Origin: Pseudoselenomonas ruminantium
GTDB lineage: Bacteria; Bacillota; Negativicutes; Selenomonadales; Selenomonadaceae
Length of the DNA: 64,000 bases
Direction: 5' to 3'
Assembly (NCBI RefSeq): GCF_900113715.1
Contig: NZ_FOQK01000013.1
Coordinates: 1-64,000 of the forward strand
The notes under the pieces were generated by a model, which was given only the letters and a program-made list of their open reading frames with translations, was not told where the DNA came from and did no database searches. Shown here piece by piece: positions 55,603-63,946 of the stretch (position 1 is its first letter; each line of letters starts with the position of its first letter). Position numbers and translations under genes: made by a program.

Positions 55603-55899
55603 TCATTTGCTGCGCCCGGTCGTATAGGGCAATTCCCCCGCCCGGGTCATCCCGAGTTCTTCCCGGGCAATCTTCTCGATATACCCCAGTTCATTGAGTT
55701 TTTCTTTCTCCTGCCGCAGAGCTTCATTCTCCTTCTGCGCGGCGGCCAGCCGGGCCTCTGCTGCGGCCTGGTCCTGGCCTACCTGGCGCAGGTAAAGCTG
55801 CTGCGAGATGAGAATCGAGGAAAAATAGACTACACTGCCAACCATCAGGATAAAAAACCAGCTGAACCGGCGTTTTTTCTGTTGTCTTTGGCGCTGCAT
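55603..55899 (-). CDS. DivIC/FtsL-type septum formation initiator
   Basis: A 98-residue bitopic protein: basic cytoplasmic start (MQRQRQQKKRR), one membrane helix (WFFILMVGSVVYFSSILIS) and a coiled coil (ARLAAAQKENEALRQEKEKL), then YIEKIAREELGMTRAGEL, the DivIC/FtsB signature. It belongs to the division complex that activates septal wall synthesis. The ATG at 55899 has GGGGGG six bases upstream. Next to the yabR-like gene as in Bacillus. FtsL is less likely because of the C-terminal motif. Confidence 0.87.
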   Translation of the reverse strand: MQRQRQQKKRRFSWFFILMVGSVVYFSSILISQQLYLRQVGQDQAAAEARLAAAQKENEALRQEKEKLNELGYIEKIAREELGMTRAGELPYTTGRSK

Positions 55900-55975
55900 C
55901 ACTATCCCCCCTTCAAAAAACATCAATCTCCTTAATGATACCGATATTTATGGACGGATGCAAGCAAAACTGCAA

Positions 55976-56452
55976 TTATTTTTCTGACCACTGGAAATAA
56001 TCGGTTGATGCTATCCGGCGGAATTTTGATGAACAATGCGGACAATCAAAATGATCTTTGACGTTTTCCATATCCGCACGGCCATCCACGATGCGGACGG
56101 CCTGTCCCTCAACGAAATCCATCTTCTGGCCGCAACGCGGGCAGACACATTGATTGTTGACATCCTTCTTGAGGATCATCGGCTCAAGATCGCCAGTACG
56201 GCGGACATTGAGCACCTTGGTTTTAGGCTGCTGCGGCAGATCGTGCTCATCGAAGAACCCCGATCCCAGCAGCTCCTGAAAATATATGCCACAGTGATGG
56301 CACTCGTATTTCGGCAATATGGCAGACATATCCGCCCGCCCATCGACAATCTGTACGGCCGTGCCATCGACAAACCGAAGATTCCCCTGGCATTTCGGAC
56401 AGAGATATTGCCCCTTATCATTTTTTGCTAACTGGTAAACGGCCATTTCCAT
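55976..56452 (-). CDS. Unrecognised protein with two duplicated zinc-ribbon modules
   Basis: About 158 residues made of two copies of one module. Copy 1 has CPKC, FVDGTAVQIVDGRADM and CHHC; copy 2 has CPRC, FVEGQAVRIVDGRADM and CPHC. Each pair of CxxC motifs should bind one zinc, and the VDGRADM between them is nearly identical in both. No membrane segment or signal is visible. The start is uncertain (ATG at 56452, 56446 or 56476). It lies where Bacillus has yabP/yabQ, between the glycosyltransferase and DivIC genes. I do not recognise the family. Confidence 0.7.
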   Translation of the reverse strand: MEMAVYQLAKNDKGQYLCPKCQGNLRFVDGTAVQIVDGRADMSAILPKYECHHCGIYFQELLGSGFFDEHDLPQQPKTKVLNVRRTGDLEPMILKKDVNNQCVCPRCGQKMDFVEGQAVRIVDGRADMENVKDHFDCPHCSSKFRRIASTDYFQWSEK

Positions 56453-56550
56453 CACCATATCTTTCCCAACCAACATATCGGGTGCTCAGCAGACTATCTA
56501 TATATATTCCCCATATCGCAGAAAAAAACCTGCCTGGTGATGAATTATTT

Positions 56551-57684
56551 TTACTGACCACTGTCCGCCTGGATGAAAGCTGCAATCGCGCAGGCAATCT
56601 TCTGCGCAGCTTCAGGCCGCGCACAGGCAAGCGCCCGCTCAGACATCGCTTGCAGGCAGCCCTCGGCAAACAGTTCCTGTACCGCCGGTGCCAGCTTCTC
56701 GCCGGGATGGAGCCAGACAGCCGCACCATGACGTGTCGCATAGACGGCGTTTTCAGTCTCCGGTCCGGGGATGGGATCGTGCAGCAGCATCGGCAGCCCG
56801 AGCACGAAGGCTTCACTGATGGTCAGTGCCCCTGGCTTGGTGATCAGCAGGTCGGCTGCCCGCATGAGCTCATGGGCCTTATCGGTATATCCCCAGAGCT
56901 TCACCAGATGATGCGAGGTGCGGGCAAACGCCCGTACCTCATTGAGCAGCCGTGCATTGCGCCCGGCAATCACCAGCAGTGTCAACTGCTGCGGCAGCTT
57001 CTCCAAAGCCTGCAGGGTGGCTTGGATGCCTCCCAGTCCCAGGCCGCCGCCCATCAGCAGCACGGTCGGCTGTTCCAGCGGCAGCGAAAAACGCTGGCGC
57101 AGCTCTGCCTTCGGCGGCAGGCTGCGCAGATTGCTGTCCACAGGAATCCCTGTTGCCTGCAGTGTCTCCGCCGCAAAGCCACAGGCTGTCATCTCTGCCT
57201 GCATCGCCGCCGTCGCCATGAAATACTGATCGACCTGCGGGTACAGCCAGATCTGATGCAGCGAGTAATCCGTCATGACCACAGCCAGCGGCAGCTGGCT
57301 ATGCTGGCGTCGTTTCCATAGGGATACCGCTCCCTCTGGGAACGGATGCGTGCAGATGATGGCCGTCGGCTCATATCTGCGGATGAGGCGCTTCACCACC
57401 GGCTGCATGACAGCAGCAAAGGCACTCTGCACCAGCGAACCGCTCGCCGCCCCGCCAGACACCTTGTAGAATACATCATACAGATTCGGGACAAAGGCCA
57501 GCATGACAAGATAGATCTTCTTCATCAGCCAATGGAGCCAGGCCGTATCGCGCGCCATGAAATCCACCGTGGTGAGCACGGCTTCCGGCAGCTGCCGCTG
57601 CATCTCCTTGGCCACGGCCTCGGCTGCCTTGATATGGCCTGAGCCGATCGATGCCGTCAGTATGAGTATCCTGTCTGCCTTCAT
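56551..57684 (-). CDS. MGDG-synthase/UgtP-like glycosyltransferase
   Basis: About 377 residues, GT-B fold. The N-terminal ILILTASIGSGHIKAAEAV is the lipid-acceptor motif shared with monogalactosyldiacylglycerol synthases, UgtP and MurG; LLMGGGLGLGGIQATLQAL and KPGALTISEAFVLGLPMLL are the nucleotide-sugar-binding region. It probably glycosylates diacylglycerol or a similar membrane lipid. ATG at 57684 has AAGGA upstream. The sugar and acceptor cannot be read from sequence. Confidence 0.88.
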   Translation of the reverse strand: MKADRILILTASIGSGHIKAAEAVAKEMQRQLPEAVLTTVDFMARDTAWLHWLMKKIYLVMLAFVPNLYDVFYKVSGGAASGSLVQSAFAAVMQPVVKRLIRRYEPTAIICTHPFPEGAVSLWKRRQHSQLPLAVVMTDYSLHQIWLYPQVDQYFMATAAMQAEMTACGFAAETLQATGIPVDSNLRSLPPKAELRQRFSLPLEQPTVLLMGGGLGLGGIQATLQALEKLPQQLTLLVIAGRNARLLNEVRAFARTSHHLVKLWGYTDKAHELMRAADLLITKPGALTISEAFVLGLPMLLHDPIPGPETENAVYATRHGAAVWLHPGEKLAPAVQELFAEGCLQAMSERALACARPEAAQKIACAIAAFIQADSGQ

Positions 57685-57732
57685 CTTGTTCCTTCTCTCC
57701 GTTGAAATCATACCCGCCTATTGTATCACATT

Positions 57733-58497
57733 TCAGGCAGTCAGGCCACCATCGACCCCCCAGACCGCACCGGTCACGAACGCCGCAGCCGGTGAGGCCA
57801 GAAAAGCGATCAGCGCTGCCGCTTCCTCCGGCGTGCCGATGCGCCCCAACGGATAGACCGAGGCCATCTCGCGCAATGCCTGTTCCCGGTCAGGCATCGC
57901 TGCCAGCTGCTTTTCTGTCAGCGGCGTCAGGATGTCCCCCGGGGCGATGGCGTTGACGCGCACGCCGAAGCCAGCCAGCTCCAAGGCCAGCGCCCGCGTG
58001 AACATGACGACTGCCCCCTTGCTGGCACAGTAAGCCGTGCAATAGTAATTGCCATGAACACCAGCATCCGAAGCCACGTTGACGATATTGCCGTGCATCT
58101 TCTTGAGCGCCGGAACCGCCAGCTGGCATAGATAATACGTCCCCTTGACGTTGATATCAAGTACCTCTTCGAGCTGTGCTTCACTCACGTCCTCGATGGC
58201 ACCTTCGCAGTAGACACCAGCGGAATTCACGAGCACATCGAGCTGTCCCCAGCGCTTCAGCACCGTATCCACCGCCAGCTGGCAATCCTCGCGCCGGCTC
58301 ACATCACAGGGCTGGAAAGATGTCCGCTCCCCTGCCGCCAGCTGAGCCAGTGCCTCCTGGCCGTGCTTCACGGACCGCCCGAGCAGCATCACCTTGGCTC
58401 CGGCCTGCAGGAACTCACGGGCAGCGGACAGTCCGATCCCCGAAGTACCGCCAGATATCATGACCACCTTGTCTGTCATCCGCATATCCATTTCCAT
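57733..58497 (-). CDS. Short-chain dehydrogenase/reductase (FabG-like)
   Basis: A 254-residue SDR. SGGTSGIGLSAAREF is the NAD(P)-binding glycine motif, NSAG the structural motif, Ser in NVASDAG and YCASK the catalytic Ser, Tyr and Lys, and GVDGGLTA the usual C-terminus. It reduces or oxidises an alcohol/ketone, but not necessarily a fatty-acid intermediate, as no fab genes are nearby. GGGAG lies just before the ATG. Confidence 0.9.
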   Translation of the reverse strand: MEMDMRMTDKVVMISGGTSGIGLSAAREFLQAGAKVMLLGRSVKHGQEALAQLAAGERTSFQPCDVSRREDCQLAVDTVLKRWGQLDVLVNSAGVYCEGAIEDVSEAQLEEVLDINVKGTYYLCQLAVPALKKMHGNIVNVASDAGVHGNYYCTAYCASKGAVVMFTRALALELAGFGVRVNAIAPGDILTPLTEKQLAAMPDREQALREMASVYPLGRIGTPEEAAALIAFLASPAAAFVTGAVWGVDGGLTA

Positions 58498-58511
58498 CCA
58501 TCTCCCTTTTG

Positions 58512-58543
58512 AAAAGGGCCGGGTTCCCGAAGGAACCCGGCCC
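58512..58543 (-). terminator. Rho-independent terminator of the HU gene
   Basis: GGGCCGGGTTCC (58516-58527) pairs perfectly with GGAACCCGGCCC (58532-58543). On the minus strand the loop is a TTCG tetraloop closed by C-G, and TTTTC follows. Confidence 0.85.
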
Positions 58544-58565
58544 TGCTTTTATGCTTTTGCTATCC

Positions 58566-58841
58566 TCAGCCATTTACGGCATCTTTGAGTGCCTTACCAG
58601 CCTTGAATACCGGATTCTTCGATGCCGGAATCTCGATATCCTGACCCGTACGCGGGTTGCGGCCTTTGCGGGCAGCGCGCTCTTTCACCTCAAACGTGCC
58701 AAAGCCAATCATCTGGACTTTATCCCCAGCCGTCAGCGCGTCCTGAACACTGTCAAACAGAGCATTTACAGCTTTTTCTGCATCTTTCTTCGTCAGACCG
58801 GTTTTCTCAGCAACACTAGCTACCAATTCAGTTTTGTTCAC
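58566..58841 (-). CDS. hup: HU-type nucleoid DNA-binding protein
   Basis: A 91-residue protein of standard HU length. [20 protein letters not shown] starts it, [19 protein letters not shown] and [18 protein letters not shown] are the DNA-binding arm and C-terminus. It bends and compacts DNA. The start is a GTG at 58841 after AAGGAGG; the longer open frame upstream has no support. It has its own promoter and terminator, so it is a single-gene unit despite its neighbours. Confidence 0.96.
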   Translation of the reverse strand: MNKTELVASVAEKTGLTKKDAEKAVNALFDSVQDALTAGDKVQMIGFGTFEVKERAARKGRNPRTGQDIEIPASKNPVFKAGKALKDAVNG

Positions 58842-58924
58842 AACCGTAGCCTCCTTAAAGATAAATGATTTGTCTACGACAGTTGAATTCGCGCTCCTCC
58901 GCGTAATTCCTGCCACTATAAGAG

Positions 58925-58953
58925 AATTTAACAGAAAAGCTCCGAAAAAGCAA
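58925..58953 (-). promoter_or_regulatory. Candidate SigA promoter of hup
   Basis: TTGCTT (58948-58953), 17 bp, TAAATT (58925-58930), with an extended TG before the -10 on the minus strand, about 85 bp before the HU start codon. Confidence 0.6.
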
Positions 58954-59004
58954 GGTTTTTCACGAAAAAACACGAAACAGTCCGCCAGTTTTGACAATTA
59001 TTAT

Positions 59005-59685
59005 CTACGATTCGCTTTTGGCACGGATAAACAGGCTCGTGAGATGATCGACATCCTTCTGCCGGTCAAGCTCGTAGAGCGGGATCTGCCGGATGGATTC
59101 ATCGGGCAGGGCCAGATTGTGGATATAGGTCACTTCGTACTCATCAGGGAACAGCTCCATCAGCATGAGCTTCGTATCAGAAGCGATCGGCTGGCTGTAT
59201 ACCTGCGTGATGACAAGGGACTGGGCCGGCCGCTCTTTGAGCGTTGCTACATCCTCAGCATCAAGGATTGTCAGCCCATCGATGGGGTCGATGCCGAGCC
59301 GCGTGTACATGACCTCGACGAAGCTCATGCCCGGCAGGATATTGACCGTCACCTCGCTGGTACGCGCGAATTCGCGCAGCAGCACCACCGTGCGCTCCGC
59401 CACCAGCGGGCTGCCCGGCACAGCGTAGACAATATCACCCTCAGACTTTGCCCGCTGCAGGAGATCACGGGCAATCGCCCCGTAGAGCGACTCGAAATCC
59501 GCCGCCTCCTCATAAAATCCATCATACGTGGAAAACGTCATGCCCGCCGCCTCGATGGCCGCTACGGTCGGATGGATGCGCGTGCGCAGCACGAGACGCT
59601 CGGCCTTGGCCATGAGCTCCCAGCTCTCACGCGTGATAAGGCCAGCCCTTCCGGGGCCCAGGCCTGTTACTGTAATGGTTGCCAT
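59005..59685 (-). CDS. Tetrapyrrole-methylase-like domain protein (N-terminal half of YabN/MazG)
   Basis: A 226-residue protein. TVTGLGPGRAGLITRESWEL is the SAM-binding N-terminus, with YAVPGSPLVAERTVVLL and ILPGMSFVEVMYTRLGIDPI, all typical of the methylase half of Bacillus YabN. YabN continues into a MazG pyrophosphohydrolase; this protein stops at RAKSES just where MazG would begin, and no MazG motif follows in any frame before hup. Its substrate is unknown. ATG at 59685 with AGGAG upstream; it overlaps none of mfd but starts 17 bp after it. Confidence 0.85.
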   Translation of the reverse strand: MATITVTGLGPGRAGLITRESWELMAKAERLVLRTRIHPTVAAIEAAGMTFSTYDGFYEEAADFESLYGAIARDLLQRAKSEGDIVYAVPGSPLVAERTVVLLREFARTSEVTVNILPGMSFVEVMYTRLGIDPIDGLTILDAEDVATLKERPAQSLVITQVYSQPIASDTKLMLMELFPDEYEVTYIHNLALPDESIRQIPLYELDRQKDVDHLTSLFIRAKSES

Positions 59686-59702
59686 ATTCTGTCTCCTATT
59701 CC

Positions 59703-62700
59703 TCATTCCTGCCCGGCAGTTTTCCTGGCAGACATCGCCGTTTCATCACCAGCCGCTGCCAGCAGCAGCCGGGTAGCGAAGTTTGTGATGTCCTGTTTGT
59801 ATTTTTCATTCAATGCAAAGCGATAGCCATGCTTGCCTGGCAGCGCCTTCATGGTACGGCCGAACATCTTGTCCAGCGCCAGCAGCCCCTTGACCGGCAG
59901 CTTGCAGTCCGGCAGCAGGTAGATGTCCAGCGCCTGGGGGAGCTCCGCCAGCGAGCGGAGGCCCAGCGCGCGCGCGTGATTCTTGATGCGCGCCACCGCC
60001 AGCAGATTCATGACAGGCTTGGTCGGCTCACCGAAGCGATCGATCAGCTCGTCGAGCAGATTGTGCAGCTCCTCGTCGGTGCGGATAGCCGCTATGCGCT
60101 GGTAAAGCTCGATCTTATGCATGGCATCGTCGATGTAGCCGCCATCGATATAGGCCTCGACCTGCAGGTCGATGGTCGGATCCGGCTTGGGTGCCTCGAC
60201 CTCCTTTTTGCCCTGCCGCAGCTTCTCGACAGCTTCTTCCAGTAGCTTGCAATACATCTCAAAACCAACACTGGCGATATGTCCATGCTGCTGCGAGCCC
60301 AGCAGGTTGCCGGCTCCGCGTATCTCGAGATCGCGCATGGCGATCTTGAAGCCAGCCCCGAGCTCAGCAAACTCCTTCATGGCCTGCAGGCGCTTCTCCG
60401 CCGTCTCCGTAAGGATCTTGTCGGCCTGATAGACAAAGTAGGCAAAGGCCATATGGTGCGAGCGGCCGACACGGCCACGCATCTGATAGAGCTGGGACAA
60501 GCCGAAGTGGTCGGCATTGTAGACGATGATCGTATTGGCATTGGCCACATCGAGTCCATTTTCGACGATGCTCGTTGCCAGCAGGATATCGTAATCACCC
60601 TCGTAGAAGTCCATCATGACACGCTCGAGCATCTCCTCCGGCATCTGGCCGTGCGCCGTCTGGATGCGGGCATCGGGCACGAGCTGCTGGATATGGTCGC
60701 GCATGCGGTCGATCGTATCGACGCGGTTGTAGACGAAATAAACCTGCCCTCCGCGCTTGAGCTCGCGCTTGATGGCATTGGCGATTATCGTGTCGTTGTT
60801 CTCCACGACATACGTCTGCACCGGGAAGCGCTCAGCCGGCGGCGTCTCGATGATGCTCATGTCCCGGGCACCGACCAGCGACATATGCAGCGTGCGCGGA
60901 ATCGGCGTCGCCGACAAAGTCAGCACGTCGATGCCTGCCGACAGGCTGCGGATCTTATCCTTCTGCTTGACGCCGAAGCGCTGCTCCTCATCGACAATCA
61001 GCAGACCCAGTTCCTTGAACTGGACTTTCTTCTGGTTCAGGATGGCATGAGTGCCAATGAGGATATCCACCTTTCCCTCTTTGACCCGCTCCAGCGTCGC
61101 CTTCTGTTCTTTTGCCGTACGGAACCGGCAGATGACATCAACATTCGGCGCAAAATCCATGAACCGGGAGCTGAAGGTCTGGAAGTGCTGCTGAGCCAGC
61201 ACGGTCGTCGGTACGAGCACGGCCACCTGCTTGCCGTCCATAGCCGCCTTGTAGGCCGCCCGGATGGCGACCTCGGTCTTGCCGAAGCCTACGTCGCCGC
61301 AGAGCAGACGCTCCATCGGCTTCTCCTTTTCCATATCGGCCTTGATCTCCGCAATGGCCTTGAGCTGATCGTCCGTCTCCTGATAGGGGAAGGCATCCTC
61401 GAAGTCGCGCTGGGTGGCATCGTCAGGGGAAAAGGCAAAACCTGTGGCCTGCCGCCGCTTGGCATAGATCTCGATGAGCTTCTTGGCGATGTCCTCCACG
61501 GATTTCTTCGCGCGTGCCTTAGCCTTGACCCACTCCGTACCGCCCATGCGATGCAGGCGCGGTACATCGCCCTCCGAGCCGATATACTTCTGCAGCAGCC
61601 CGACCTGGTCGGTCGGCACGAACAGTTTATCATCGCCACCGTATTTGATATGCAGGTAGTCCTTGTGGATAGCGCCGACCTCCAGCGTCTCGAAACCGAG
61701 GTATTTGCCGATGCCGTGGTTCACATGGACGACGTAATCCCCAGGCCGGATCTCCCGGAAATGTGAGATTTTCTCGCCTTGATTGGCGCTGCGCACGATG
61801 CGGCGCTTCTGCCGGCCGAAGATATCCTTCTCCGTCACCACCACCAGCCGGGCCGCGGCCATCTCGAAGCCGGCCAAGAGTGCCCCCTGCTGGATATTGA
61901 CCAGATCGGTGCGCAGTTCCTCCCCTGCCGCGACGACGGCAGAGGGCACACGATGACGCGCGAGAAGTTCGCGCATCGAATCCGCTTTCGCACGGTCCCC
62001 GAGCAGGATGAGCACACGCTGCTTCTGGCCGAGCCAGCGGCCGATCTCATTTTCCAGCAGGTCCATCTGCCGCTGGAACGGTGTCATGTTCGTCGCCGTA
62101 AAACTGATCGTTGCATCCGGCTCAGCCCCGTGGACCTGCTGGAGCATCAAGGCCGAGTAGAATACGTGGTTGCCCTGGGCAGCTGCGCGCATATCCTCCC
62201 AGCTGAACACCTTGGTCTTGATGTCAGGATTCTCCTTGACCATCGTCTTGATCTGCTCACGGATGCGGATGGGTTCATCGAACAGCACGGCCCCCTTCTT
62301 CTCCAGATACGTCAGGAATAGCTCTGGACGTCCCGCATCATCAGTCTGAGCCAGTGGCAGGATGGCAGTGCTGCTGATGTTGCGGATAGAGCGCTTGGTC
62401 GCCAGATCGAATTCGCGCAGCGAATCGATCTCGTCATCAAAGAATTCCATGCGCACCGGTGCAGGGCTGTTGATGGCATAGACATCCACGATGCCGCCGC
62501 GCGAACTGAACTGCCCGACGCGCTCCACTTCCTCTGCATGCTCATAGCCAAGCTGGACAAGGCGCGCCAGCAGCTCCTCGCGGGGCAGCTGCTGGCCGAT
62601 GCGGACACCAAGGCTCAGGCGCTCGAACTCATTGCGGCTCATCCCTTTCTGGACAGCTGCCGCCGAGGTCGCCAGCACGATGACAGGCTCCTGCCGCATC

Positions 62701-63029
62701 AGCCGGCCGAGCACATCCATGCGGCGCGCCGAACGCTCGATGCTTTTGGCCGCTGCCTGCACATTGACGATATCCAGCTCAGGCAGCTCCACGACCGTCG
62801 CCTCCGGCAGGAGCGCTTCCAAGTCTTCCCGCCAGGCGCTGACCATATCGCTGTTGTGCACCAGCACCACCCATGGCTGCGGGCTCTTGCGGTAGCAGGC
62901 AGCAAAGGCCACATGCTTCTGCGAGCCGGAAAGGCCATAAGCCAGCGTCTCTCCCGGTTTTCCGGCAAACCGCTCCTGCAGCTTCTGTACGGCGGCATCC
63001 AGTCCTATGGCCGCCAATAATGAATCCAT
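59703..63029 (-). CDS. mfd: Mfd, transcription-repair coupling factor
   Basis: About 1108 residues. The UvrB-homology region lies N-terminal (FSSRGGIVDVYAINSPAPVR), the RNA-polymerase-interaction domain in the middle (GDYVVHVNHGIGKYLGFE), and the helicase has Walker A CGDVGFGKTEVAIRAA, DEEQRFGV, LSATPIPRTLHMSL and QMRGRVGRS. It frees stalled polymerase and recruits UvrA. ATG at 63029, seven bases after AGAGG. It heads the cluster that in Bacillus also starts with mfd. Confidence 0.97.
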   Translation of the reverse strand: MDSLLAAIGLDAAVQKLQERFAGKPGETLAYGLSGSQKHVAFAACYRKSPQPWVVLVHNSDMVSAWREDLEALLPEATVVELPELDIVNVQAAAKSIERSARRMDVLGRLMRQEPVIVLATSAAAVQKGMSRNEFERLSLGVRIGQQLPREELLARLVQLGYEHAEEVERVGQFSSRGGIVDVYAINSPAPVRMEFFDDEIDSLREFDLATKRSIRNISSTAILPLAQTDDAGRPELFLTYLEKKGAVLFDEPIRIREQIKTMVKENPDIKTKVFSWEDMRAAAQGNHVFYSALMLQQVHGAEPDATISFTATNMTPFQRQMDLLENEIGRWLGQKQRVLILLGDRAKADSMRELLARHRVPSAVVAAGEELRTDLVNIQQGALLAGFEMAAARLVVVTEKDIFGRQKRRIVRSANQGEKISHFREIRPGDYVVHVNHGIGKYLGFETLEVGAIHKDYLHIKYGGDDKLFVPTDQVGLLQKYIGSEGDVPRLHRMGGTEWVKAKARAKKSVEDIAKKLIEIYAKRRQATGFAFSPDDATQRDFEDAFPYQETDDQLKAIAEIKADMEKEKPMERLLCGDVGFGKTEVAIRAAYKAAMDGKQVAVLVPTTVLAQQHFQTFSSRFMDFAPNVDVICRFRTAKEQKATLERVKEGKVDILIGTHAILNQKKVQFKELGLLIVDEEQRFGVKQKDKIRSLSAGIDVLTLSATPIPRTLHMSLVGARDMSIIETPPAERFPVQTYVVENNDTIIANAIKRELKRGGQVYFVYNRVDTIDRMRDHIQQLVPDARIQTAHGQMPEEMLERVMMDFYEGDYDILLATSIVENGLDVANANTIIVYNADHFGLSQLYQMRGRVGRSHHMAFAYFVYQADKILTETAEKRLQAMKEFAELGAGFKIAMRDLEIRGAGNLLGSQQHGHIASVGFEMYCKLLEEAVEKLRQGKKEVEAPKPDPTIDLQVEAYIDGGYIDDAMHKIELYQRIAAIRTDEELHNLLDELIDRFGEPTKPVMNLLAVARIKNHARALGLRSLAELPQALDIYLLPDCKLPVKGLLALDKMFGRTMKALPGKHGYRFALNEKYKQDITNFATRLLLAAAGDETAMSARKTAGQE

Positions 63030-63145
63030 CTTCACACCTCTGTCTATCTTATCAATTACGCCAAAATGGGACTGCCGGCTGCGCGAGACAGCCGATAGTC
63101 CCTTGTAATGCTTTCATTTCAATGTATTTTATGATAATCCTATTT

Positions 63146-63775
63146 CTAGCGCACGTCAAGGAACGAACGCTGTTTCCAGACAAATTCCACAGCCATCCCG
63201 GGGCGCAGGCTCTGCAGATCCTTGGCCGTACGCGCCGGCAGGACACAATAGCTGCCACAGGACTCACACTCGAGCACGATCTCCTCGCCGCGTATCCCCG
63301 CCACGATGTCCTTGCTGCCGCAGGGGCAGACGAGCTCACCGCTGTCCGCCAGGTCATGCACGCGATTCAGTGCCTCCAAGAGCGTCTGCTGGCGCTCCAG
63401 GTACTCATCGCCATCATTGGGATGCAGCGAATCATACTCGGCGGCATTGAAGTCCAGGAACTCGGCGATATCCTGCCACTGGCCAATGTATCCCAGCTCA
63501 AAATGATCGTGTTCACAGTAGAGTTTTTCAAAACGCAGATGGCGCAGCTGACGCCAGGTGAACTGCTGCTGGTTCTTCCCCCCGCAGACACCGCAGGTAG
63601 TCGTGAGTATCAGTCCCTGACGTGGTTTCAGCGAGATCTCTCCCATTGTATGCCCGCAGCTGCCACATTCCAGCGTGAAATGCTTCTGCCCACTGAAAAG
63701 CGGCACATCATGGAGCTCAATCCGGCCACAGCGTTGGCAGTAAAACGCCAAGGAACAGGCCGTATCGATAAGCAT
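63146..63775 (-). CDS. CpXC-like zinc-binding protein of unknown function
   Basis: A 209-residue cytoplasmic protein. CQRCG near residue 12 and CGSCG about 22 residues later, then CGVCG, later CPCG and CESCG, give several zinc-ribbon cysteine pairs; GEISLKPRQGLILTTTCG resembles the CpXC domain. The middle (HFELGYIGQWQDIAEFLDF) is acidic and helical. The ATG at 63775 has GAGGAGG seven bases upstream. It lies between the probable pyrG and mfd. Function unknown. Confidence 0.7.
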   Translation of the reverse strand: MLIDTACSLAFYCQRCGRIELHDVPLFSGQKHFTLECGSCGHTMGEISLKPRQGLILTTTCGVCGGKNQQQFTWRQLRHLRFEKLYCEHDHFELGYIGQWQDIAEFLDFNAAEYDSLHPNDGDEYLERQQTLLEALNRVHDLADSGELVCPCGSKDIVAGIRGEEIVLECESCGSYCVLPARTAKDLQSLRPGMAVEFVWKQRSFLDVR

Positions 63776-63892
63776 CGGTTTTCCTCCTCTCTTTTGTCTC
63801 TTGTCCATTTCCCATTCGCCAACCTTTGTTTCCTAAGTCAATAGTTCGCCAATCAGCCAGCAAAATCCTCCTGCCTGAAAATATTTCTTGAC

Positions 63893-63927
63893 AAAAAAGC
63901 CCCGCCATCCTCAATGGATGACGGGGC
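63893..63927 (-). terminator. Rho-independent terminator of the gene running in from the right edge
   Basis: GCCCCGCCATCC (63899-63910) pairs with GGATGACGGGGC (63916-63927), with one G-U pair in the RNA, and six T residues follow on the minus strand. Confidence 0.88.
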
Positions 63928-63946
63928 GTATGCTATGCTTCTATGC

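Noticed and set aside
58842-58997. N-terminal extension of HU by 52 residues
   Set aside because: HU length, the GTG with AAGGAGG and the promoter at 58925-58953 inside that extension all favour the short form.
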